The notes under the pieces: generated by a model | The model's database searches: none | What the model was told of the DNA's origin: nothing | Seen by the model: the letters and a program-made list of their open reading frames with translations, nothing else | In this document: one piece after another, positions 58,018 through 64,000 of the stretch | How the letters are laid out: each line of letters starts with the position of its first letter | Numbering within the stretch: the stretch's first letter is position 1 | Source of the DNA: Mycobacterium sp. 1081908.1 | GTDB taxonomy: Bacteria; Actinomycetota; Actinomycetes; Mycobacteriales; Mycobacteriaceae | Length of the DNA: 64,000 bases | Assembly (NCBI RefSeq): GCF_001673535.1 | Contig: NZ_LZLY01000022.1 | Location: 17,610 to 81,609 of the forward strand | Direction: 5' to 3' | Made by a program: the position numbers and the translations under genes

Positions 58018-61000
58018 ATGACGCGCGCGACGGCGGCCGAACAGGTCGACAGCGAAAACCCGTGGCCGGGGCTCGAGGCGTTCGAGGAATACGCGTCCGC
58101 GTTCTTCCACGGGCGCGGCCATGAATCGACGACGCTGCTGAGCTGCGTTGTCGACGCCCCGATCACCGTCCTGTATGGGCGCTCCGGCCTGGGGAAGACG
58201 TCGTTGCTGCGGGCGGGCCTGTTCCCGTCGCTGCGCGGCCACCACTTTCTGCCGGTCTACGTGCGCTTCGACCTTGCGGCGGGTGCGGCATCCCTCACTC
58301 GCCAATTGCGTCAATCGGTCCACGACTCGGTCCGGGCCGATGCGCGTGATCCGGTGCTGCCTTTGGAGGATGAATCTCTTTCGGAATATCTGCATCGCGA
58401 GCTCCGAAGCGAGCGGGGCGAGTTGCTTACGCCGGTGATCGTCGTCGACCAGTTCGAAGACCTCTGTGCGCCCGGCCAGGGGGCCCAGGAACTCGTCCGC
58501 GAATTCAGGAACGAGCTTGCTGAGCTGGCCGAGCGGGCGGGCAATTACAAGTTATTGATCAGCCTGCGCGAGGAGTTCCTCCCCGAACTCGAAGGGTGGC
58601 GCCTGGTCATCCCGTCGCTCGGGGACTCGCGGATGCGCCTGCTGCGGATGGGGACACCCGAGGCAGTCGATGCGGTGTACAAACCGGCGGAAGAGCTGAT
58701 GACCCGTTCGCTGGCGCGGCGGGTGGTCGCGATCGTCGCGGGCGAGCACCTGCACCGCGCCCGGCCTGGCTTCGATGGTTCGGACGCTCCGGAGGTGGAG
58801 CCCGCGCTGCTCAGCTTGTTCTGCCGCGAGCTCAACGAGGAACGCAAGCGGCGCGGGCAGGGCCACTTCGACGAGCTACTGGTCGAGGACGCCAAGCGCG
58901 ACATCCTGTCGAACTACTACCTGTCCTGTGTGCGCGATTTCCCTCCGCGCGTCGCGCAATTCATCGAGTCCGAGCTCATTACCGAGAAGGGATTCCGCGA
59001 CAGCTACGTTCGCGAGGAAGCGGTGCCTTCGCGGCTCACCGACGACGAACTGACCCGGCTGATCGGCTCGCGGCTGCTTCGGCTCGAGGAACACTATGGC
59101 GCGCAACGCGTCGTACTTGCGCACGATGTGTTCACCGAGCCGGTACGCGAACACCGAGACCGGCGGCGCGCGGCAAAGACAAACGCCGCCTTGGCATCCC
59201 GCGCGGGCGGGCCGCAAGCCGGACCGGAAGTCGACCAGCGACGTACGGCCGCCCTGCGGAAGCGATCACGGATCCTCGTTGCCGCGTTGGCGGTCACCGC
59301 CGCCGTCGCCCTCGTCGCCGTGATGCTGAGCGTGCAGGCGGTCCAAGCCCGGCACGAGGCGCAGCTCCAGCTGCACCAGAAGTTGCTCACCCAGCGCCAG
59401 ATTCTGATCGCGGAGGCGCAGGACATGCTGGCCGGCACCCAGCCCGGCGGCGACGCGCGGGCATTCCAGCAAATCCTCGCCGCGCGCGCCCTGCTCACTC
59501 CCGCCGATGACGGCCCGCTCTATACCGCGGTGGCCCAACGAGCCAGCACCCTCAAAATCATCACCGGCCACACCGGCGCGGTCAACGGTGTTGCGTTCAG
59601 CCCCGACGGGCGCCGGCTCGCCAGCGTGGGCCTCGACAAGACGGTGCGGGTGTGGAACGCCGAGACCGGACAACAGGTCGGCGCGCCGCTGACCGGTCAT
59701 CAAGACAACGTGATCGGCGTGGCGTTCAGCCCCGACGGGCGCCGGGTGGCTTCCGCGAGCATGGATAAGACGGCGCGGATCTGGGACGCCGAAACCGGCC
59801 AGCAGGTCGGCGTCCCGCTGCGCGGTCACACCGGTTCGGTGCTGGGCGTGGCGTTCAGCCCGGACGGGAACTGGCTGGCCACCGCGAGCAGTGATCGCAC
59901 CGTGCAACTGTGGGATGTCCGGACCGGTTACTCGCCCGGCCCCCGCCTCGTCGGTCACACGGGCTCGGTGGTCGGTGTGGCGTACAGCCCCAACGGGCAG
60001 CGGCTGGCGACCGCGAGCGACGACCAGACCGTGCGCCTGTGGGACGCCCGGACCGGCCAACCGGTCGGCGCCCCACTGGTCGGCCACATCGGCCCGGTGC
60101 TCAGCGTGGCGTTCAGCCCCGACGGGCACCGGCTGGCTTCGGCGAGCATGGATACGACGGTCCGGATATGGGACGCCGACACAGGTCAACCGGTGGGTGC
60201 GCCGCTCACCGGTCACACCGGGCCGGTGCAGAGCGTGGCGTTCGACCCCGCCGGACACCGGCTGGCCAGCGCGAGCGCTGACCAGACCGTGCGGCTGTGG
60301 GACGCCGATACCGGCCACGATCGGGGCCCTTTGCTGGTTGGCCACACCGGCATCGTGAACGGCGTGGCGTTCAGCCCCGACGGGCGTCGGCTGGCCAGCG
60401 CCAGCAGCGACGCCACGGTCCGGCTGTGGGACGCCGGCCTGCCGTTCGGCGCACCGCTGGTGGGCCACACCGGCAAAGTCAACAGTGTGGCGTTCAGCCC
60501 CGACGGGCACCGCCTCGCGTCGGCCAGCGAGGACCAGACGGTGCGGCTGTGGGACGCCGGGACCGGCCAACCGGTCGGCGCGCCTCTGGTCGGACATGCC
60601 GGCCCCGTGCTCGGCGTGGCGTTCAGTCCGGACGGGCGCCGCCTGGCCTCGGCCGGCGACGACCAGACGGTGCGGCTGTGGGACGCTGGGACCGGCCAAC
60701 CGGTCGGCGCGCCCCTGGTCGGCCACACCGGCCCCGTGCTCGGCGTGGCGTACAGCCCCGACGGCCGCCAGCTGGCTTCGGCCGGCGCCGACCGGACGGT
60801 GCGGCTGTGGGACACCGCCACCGGCAAGTCGATCGCCCTGACCGGCCACACCGGCAGAGTCGACGGCGTGGCATTCAGCCCCGACGGTCGCCGGTTGGCC
60901 TCGGCCAGTTTCGACCAGACGGTGCGGCTTTGGGATGCCGGCACCGGGCAATCGGTCGCCGTCATCGCCGGGCAAGCCGGCCCGGTGTTCGGGGTGGCGT

Positions 61001-61452
61001 TCAGCCCGGACGGTCGCCGGCTGGCCACCGCGAGCGGCGACCAGGTGCGGCTGTGGGACGCGGGAACCGGACAGTCGGTCGATGACGCCCTGAGAGGGAA
61101 CGGCGACACCGTGAATGATGTGGCCTTCAGCCCCAACGGGCAGCGGCTGGCCACCGCGGAAAGCGAAGGCACGCTGCAGCTTTGGGACGCAACGACCGGA
61201 CAGCCGTTCGGCGCCTACCTGGAAGGCCACGCGGGTCCGGTGCTGGGCGTGGCGTTCAGCCCCGACGGGCGACGGCTGGCCTCCGCGGGTGTGGACGCCA
61301 CGGTCCGGCTGTGGCCGGCGGACGCCTCGCCGGAAATGCTGTGCGCCAAGCTGACTTCCAACATGAGCCGCCAGCAGTGGCGCGACTGGGTGTCGCCCGA
61401 TATGGGCTACGTCAAGCTCTGCCCGGGGCTGCCGATCGCGGGCAGCGGCTAG
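58018..61452 (+). CDS. STAND ATPase with transmembrane helix and 14 WD40 repeats
   Basis: A 1144-residue protein. It opens with PWPGLEAFEEYASAFFHGRG, the entry motif of nSTAND1-type NTPases. Walker A is LYGRSGLGKTSLLRAGLF (near 55) and Walker B VIVVDQFEDL (near 140). A winged-helix-like region follows. One transmembrane helix (about 419-438) and a short coiled segment lead to 14 WD40 blades from ~517 to ~1105 (GHTG-x-V-x-x-VAFSPDG-x-x-LASAS-x-D-x-TVRLWD), enough for two seven-blade propellers. A Cys-containing tail (MLCAKLTSNMSRQQWRDWVS) ends it. Probable role is a ligand-sensing signalling scaffold; partners are unknown. Confidence 0.88.
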   Translation: MTRATAAEQVDSENPWPGLEAFEEYASAFFHGRGHESTTLLSCVVDAPITVLYGRSGLGKTSLLRAGLFPSLRGHHFLPVYVRFDLAAGAASLTRQLRQSVHDSVRADARDPVLPLEDESLSEYLHRELRSERGELLTPVIVVDQFEDLCAPGQGAQELVREFRNELAELAERAGNYKLLISLREEFLPELEGWRLVIPSLGDSRMRLLRMGTPEAVDAVYKPAEELMTRSLARRVVAIVAGEHLHRARPGFDGSDAPEVEPALLSLFCRELNEERKRRGQGHFDELLVEDAKRDILSNYYLSCVRDFPPRVAQFIESELITEKGFRDSYVREEAVPSRLTDDELTRLIGSRLLRLEEHYGAQRVVLAHDVFTEPVREHRDRRRAAKTNAALASRAGGPQAGPEVDQRRTAALRKRSRILVAALAVTAAVALVAVMLSVQAVQARHEAQLQLHQKLLTQRQILIAEAQDMLAGTQPGGDARAFQQILAARALLTPADDGPLYTAVAQRASTLKIITGHTGAVNGVAFSPDGRRLASVGLDKTVRVWNAETGQQVGAPLTGHQDNVIGVAFSPDGRRVASASMDKTARIWDAETGQQVGVPLRGHTGSVLGVAFSPDGNWLATASSDRTVQLWDVRTGYSPGPRLVGHTGSVVGVAYSPNGQRLATASDDQTVRLWDARTGQPVGAPLVGHIGPVLSVAFSPDGHRLASASMDTTVRIWDADTGQPVGAPLTGHTGPVQSVAFDPAGHRLASASADQTVRLWDADTGHDRGPLLVGHTGIVNGVAFSPDGRRLASASSDATVRLWDAGLPFGAPLVGHTGKVNSVAFSPDGHRLASASEDQTVRLWDAGTGQPVGAPLVGHAGPVLGVAFSPDGRRLASAGDDQTVRLWDAGTGQPVGAPLVGHTGPVLGVAYSPDGRQLASAGADRTVRLWDTATGKSIALTGHTGRVDGVAFSPDGRRLASASFDQTVRLWDAGTGQSVAVIAGQAGPVFGVAFSPDGRRLATASGDQVRLWDAGTGQSVDDALRGNGDTVNDVAFSPNGQRLATAESEGTLQLWDATTGQPFGAYLEGHAGPVLGVAFSPDGRRLASAGVDATVRLWPADASPEMLCAKLTSNMSRQQWRDWVSPDMGYVKLCPGLPIAGSG
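59566..61320 (+). repeat. Tandem ~126-bp WD40 coding repeats
   Basis: Fourteen copies of a ~126-bp unit encode the blades. Words such as GTGGCGTTCAGCCCCGACGG recur with few changes, and blades 8-10 are closest to each other. Length and similarity invite slippage or recombination, and could confuse short-read assembly. Confidence 0.85.
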
Positions 61453-62933
61453 TTCGGCACCGGATGGCGGACGAACGCCCGCGGCTGGGTGAACGCCCGG
61501 ATCCCCTCGACGCCGAGCTCCCGGCCCAGGCCCGACTGGCCGCAGCCGCCGAACGGCAGGCGGGGGTCCTGGGCGGCGAGGCCATGGCAGTTGACGCTGA
61601 CCGTGCCCGCGACGAGCTGGCCCGTGATCCGGTCGGCGAGCGCGTCGTCACCCGTCCAGACCGACGCGGTTAGGCCGAATTCCGTTGCGTTGGCGGCGGT
61701 TACGGCGTCGTCGATGCCGTCGTAGCCGAAGATCGGCAGCACCGGGCCGAACTGCTCCTCGGTGGCCAGTCGCGAATCGGGGGCGAGGCCGGTGACGACG
61801 GTCGGCAGCGCGAAGTAGCCGCCGGAGCCGGCGTCGGCCTCGCGGATCCGCCCGGCGGTCCGCACCGACGCGCCTTGGGCCTCGGCGTCGCCGACCAGCG
61901 CGGCGACCCGGTCGCGCCCGGCGGCGGTGTGCAGCGGGCCGAGCGTGGTCTCCTCGGCGAGGCCGTCGCCGATCACCTCGCGTTCGCAGCGCGCGAGCAC
62001 CGCCTCGGCCAGTTCGCCGACCCGTTCGGCGGGCGCGTACAGCCGCTTGATCGCCATGCAGACCTGGCCGCCGGTGGTGTAGGTCGCCGTCACCAGCCGC
62101 TCCACCAGCTCGTCGGTGACCTCGATGTCCGAAGCGATGATCGCGGCGTCGTTGCCGCCGAGCTCGAGCAGCACGGGGGTGAGGCGCGGCGCGGCGGCCG
62201 CCATGACGGCGCGGCCGGTGGCGACGCCGCCGGTCAGCGAGATCAGGTCGATGCCCGGGTGGGTGACCAGCGCCTGGGCCAGCTCGCTGCCCGGTCCCGA
62301 CAGGACGTTCACCACGCCCGGCGGCAGCGCCGCGGCCAGCGCCCCGGCGAGCTGCAACGCCGCCAGCGGGCAGCTCGGCGGCACCTTGACGACGGCGGTG
62401 TTGCCCGCCGTCAGCGCCGACGCCAGCTTCGTCATCGTCAGCGCCAGCGGCCAGTTGAACGGCAGCACGAGCGCGGCCACGCCGAACGGCTCCCGGTGCA
62501 GCCGCGGATAAACCGCGCCCGGGTCGACCTGTTCGGGCGCCAGGGCCGCCTCGGCCATCGAACCGATCAGCGCGGCGAGCCCCGGGCCGGTGCTGATCTC
62601 GAAGTTCGCCTCGGCGAGCACCTTGCCGTGCTCGCGGGTGTACAGCCGCGCCCCGTCGCGGGCGCCCAGCTGTTCGGCGGCCGTGGCCGCGGCGACCGAG
62701 ATGGCGGCGACCCGCTCGGCGACGCCCAGCGCCCGCCATTCCGGCGCCGCCCGCCGCGCCGCCGACACCGCGGCGTCCAGTTGGCGGCGGTCGGCGGCCG
62801 GCGCGTGGCCGACGATCTCGGCCGGCCGGGCCGGGTTGTGTACGGGATAGGTTCCGGCGGCGCCTTCCTGCGCCTGGCCGCCGATCGGCAATACCGCGTC
62901 CGTGGCCGGCGCTTTGCGGACCGTAGTCGTCAT
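61449..62933 (-). CDS. Aldehyde dehydrogenase
   Basis: A 494-residue NAD(P)-dependent aldehyde dehydrogenase. The nucleophile Cys is in TTGGQVCMAIKRLYAP, the general base Glu in VLLELGGNDAA, the NAD fold LTGGVATGRAV and the C-terminal LPFGGCGQSGLGREL. ATG 62933 gives the full-length start; the frame beyond runs into the divergent dehydrogenase. It overlaps the STAND gene end by 4 bp. Likely partner of the divergent alcohol dehydrogenase in oxidising an alcohol to an acid. Confidence 0.92.
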   Translation of the reverse strand: MTTTVRKAPATDAVLPIGGQAQEGAAGTYPVHNPARPAEIVGHAPAADRRQLDAAVSAARRAAPEWRALGVAERVAAISVAAATAAEQLGARDGARLYTREHGKVLAEANFEISTGPGLAALIGSMAEAALAPEQVDPGAVYPRLHREPFGVAALVLPFNWPLALTMTKLASALTAGNTAVVKVPPSCPLAALQLAGALAAALPPGVVNVLSGPGSELAQALVTHPGIDLISLTGGVATGRAVMAAAAPRLTPVLLELGGNDAAIIASDIEVTDELVERLVTATYTTGGQVCMAIKRLYAPAERVGELAEAVLARCEREVIGDGLAEETTLGPLHTAAGRDRVAALVGDAEAQGASVRTAGRIREADAGSGGYFALPTVVTGLAPDSRLATEEQFGPVLPIFGYDGIDDAVTAANATEFGLTASVWTGDDALADRITGQLVAGTVSVNCHGLAAQDPRLPFGGCGQSGLGRELGVEGIRAFTQPRAFVRHPVPN

Positions 62934-63008
62934 CGCCCGTCTCCCTTGACCGAAGGCAATTGTCCCGCCATCGTATGTCGCTATGACGCAGATCACAGGC
63001 GCGGTCCG

Positions 63009-64000
63009 ATGAAAGCCGTCGTGCTGCGCGAGGTCGGACGGCCGACGGCGGTGGAGGAGCTCGCGCTGCGACCGCTGGGTGGCCACGAGGTCCGGGTGCG
63101 GCTGCACGCCAGCGGCGTGTGCCACAGCGATCTGTCGTTGCGCGACGGGGCGATCCCGACGCTGCTGCCGTCGACGCTCGGGCACGAGGGCGCGGGGATC
63201 GTGGCCGAGGTGGGCGCCGACGTCACCACCGTCAGCCCAGGTGACCACGTGGTGCTGACGTGGAACGTGCCCTGCCGCGCCTGCCCGCATTGCCTGCGCG
63301 GCGAGGCTCAACTGTGTGTGCACGGCTACGACCACGCCTACGGCGGCCCGTACGCCGAGGGCGCCGGCGCCCCGGTGTGGCCGGGAATGGGCGTCGGGTC
63401 GCTGGCCGAGGAGACGCTGCTGCCGGCGGCGGCGGTGGTGCCGGTCGACGAGTCGCTGCCGCTCGACCTCGCGGCGCTGCTGGGCTGCGGCGTCACCACC
63501 GGGGTGGGCGCGGTGATGCGCACCGCGGCCGTGCGTCCGGGGGAGAGCGTGCTCGTGATCGGTTGCGGCGGTGTGGGTTTGGCCGCGATCCAAGGCGCGC
63601 GGCTGGCCGGCGCGGCGCCGATCATCGCCGCGGACCGGGTCGCCGGCCAGCTTCCCGCCGCGCTGGCCAACGGGGCAACCGACACGATCGATGCCGGCGA
63701 GGTCGACGTCGTCGCCGCGGTGCGCGACCTCACCGGCGGCCTCGGGGTCGATCACGGGATCGAGGTGGTGGGCAAGCCCGCCACGATGCGCCTGGCCTAC
63801 GAGGCCACCCGCCGCGGCGGCAAGGTGACCCTGGTGGGCGCCGCCGGCATCGCCGAGGAGGTGACGTTCCCCGCGCTGTCGTTGATGGCCGACGGCAAGG
63901 CGGTCCAGGGCAGCGTCTACGGCGCCAGCGACCCGGCGCGCGACATCCCGGTGCTCGCCGCGCTGGCCCGACGCGGCAAGCTCGACCTCGAAGCGTTGGT
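63009..64000 (+). CDS. Zinc-dependent alcohol dehydrogenase (3' end outside window)
   Basis: At least 330 residues of a medium-chain dehydrogenase. Catalytic zinc ligands are in ASGVCHSDLS and LGHEGAGIV; the structural-zinc cluster is CRACPHCLRGEAQLC. The nucleotide fold is [25 protein letters not shown] 63009 follows a 75-bp gap divergent from the aldehyde dehydrogenase, which probably shares its regulation. The frame is open at the window edge. Confidence 0.9.
   Translation, partial: MKAVVLREVGRPTAVEELALRPLGGHEVRVRLHASGVCHSDLSLRDGAIPTLLPSTLGHEGAGIVAEVGADVTTVSPGDHVVLTWNVPCRACPHCLRGEAQLCVHGYDHAYGGPYAEGAGAPVWPGMGVGSLAEETLLPAAAVVPVDESLPLDLAALLGCGVTTGVGAVMRTAAVRPGESVLVIGCGGVGLAAIQGARLAGAAPIIAADRVAGQLPAALANGATDTIDAGEVDVVAAVRDLTGGLGVDHGIEVVGKPATMRLAYEATRRGGKVTLVGAAGIAEEVTFPALSLMADGKAVQGSVYGASDPARDIPVLAALARRGKLDLEAL

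Noticed and set aside
57829..58395. Minus-strand frame opposite the start of the STAND gene
   Set aside because: Out-of-phase shadow overlapping the clear Walker A coding region.
59566..61320. Regular repeats that could suggest a CRISPR array
   Set aside because: The repeats encode WD40 blades in one open frame with no unique spacers of constant size.

Overview
The window is a high-GC actinobacterial chromosome segment, clearly from Mycobacterium. It carries the FAS-II mycolate locus (fabD-acpM-kasA-kasB-accD6 with its PucR-type regulator MabR), a PE-family protein, S-nitrosomycothiol reductase, ptpA and ptkA, and many GTGA/ATGA overlaps and GTG starts. From memory of the M. tuberculosis map, the backbone follows the Rv2260-to-Rv2228c order, written here in the opposite orientation. 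Several accessory insertions suggest a non-tuberculous, probably slow-growing species; I cannot name it from sequence alone.

Layout. 0-2 kb: a partial membrane methyltransferase and a PE protein. 2-5 kb: a minus-strand operon (MarR regulator, DoxX-like protein, small membrane protein, multicopper oxidase, small unknown protein) with two palindromic operator candidates. 5-14.6 kb: backbone genes mscR and its MBL partner, a SAM methyltransferase, a serine hydrolase, a DUF3145-type protein, and a glycerolipid group. That group holds a lipid kinase, an alkylglycerone-phosphate-synthase-like flavoprotein, a TetR regulator and glpD1. 14.6-18.1 kb: an accessory insert with an FAD monooxygenase, an internally deleted SGNH-hydrolase remnant, a TetR regulator and a membrane methyltransferase. 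18.2-25 kb: accD6-kasB-kasA-acpM-fabD-mabR. 25-29.6 kb: aceE, a lipoprotein, a DUF3052 protein and ahpE. 29.66 kb: tRNA-Val(TAC).

29.7-37.1 kb is accessory. It holds a decayed LuxR/ATPase regulator, two paralogous secreted proteins, a second partial copy of the tRNA 3' end, a formylglycine-generating-enzyme remnant, an intact LuxR/ATPase regulator and a DivIVA-like coiled-coil protein. 37.3-46.5 kb is mostly backbone: an epoxide hydrolase, an MpaB-family protein, cobD, SURF1, ptpA, ptkA, cobC, a NIF3 protein, a zinc-ribbon coiled-coil protein and the RNase H/phosphatase fusion. 46.5-64 kb is accessory or variable. It holds a TetR/amidohydrolase/P450 group, a cyclase-ATPase regulator, a frameshifted SnoaL-like gene, a CAP-domain secreted protein, a membrane molybdoenzyme, a large STAND-ATPase with 14 WD40 blades, an aldehyde dehydrogenase and a truncated zinc alcohol dehydrogenase.

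How the genes fit together. Acetyl-CoA from AceE can feed malonyl-CoA formation (AccD6), loading onto AcpM (FabD) and elongation (KasA/KasB), with MabR encoded next to the operon. The glycerol-3-phosphate group may supply lipid headgroups. The most unusual signals are the tRNA-end duplication around a pair of uncharacterised secreted proteins, the two-propeller STAND protein, a dispersed ~63-bp repeat, several fresh gene remnants and a set of self-palindromic operator candidates. All identifications rest on reading motifs and remembered family features; no database search was run.
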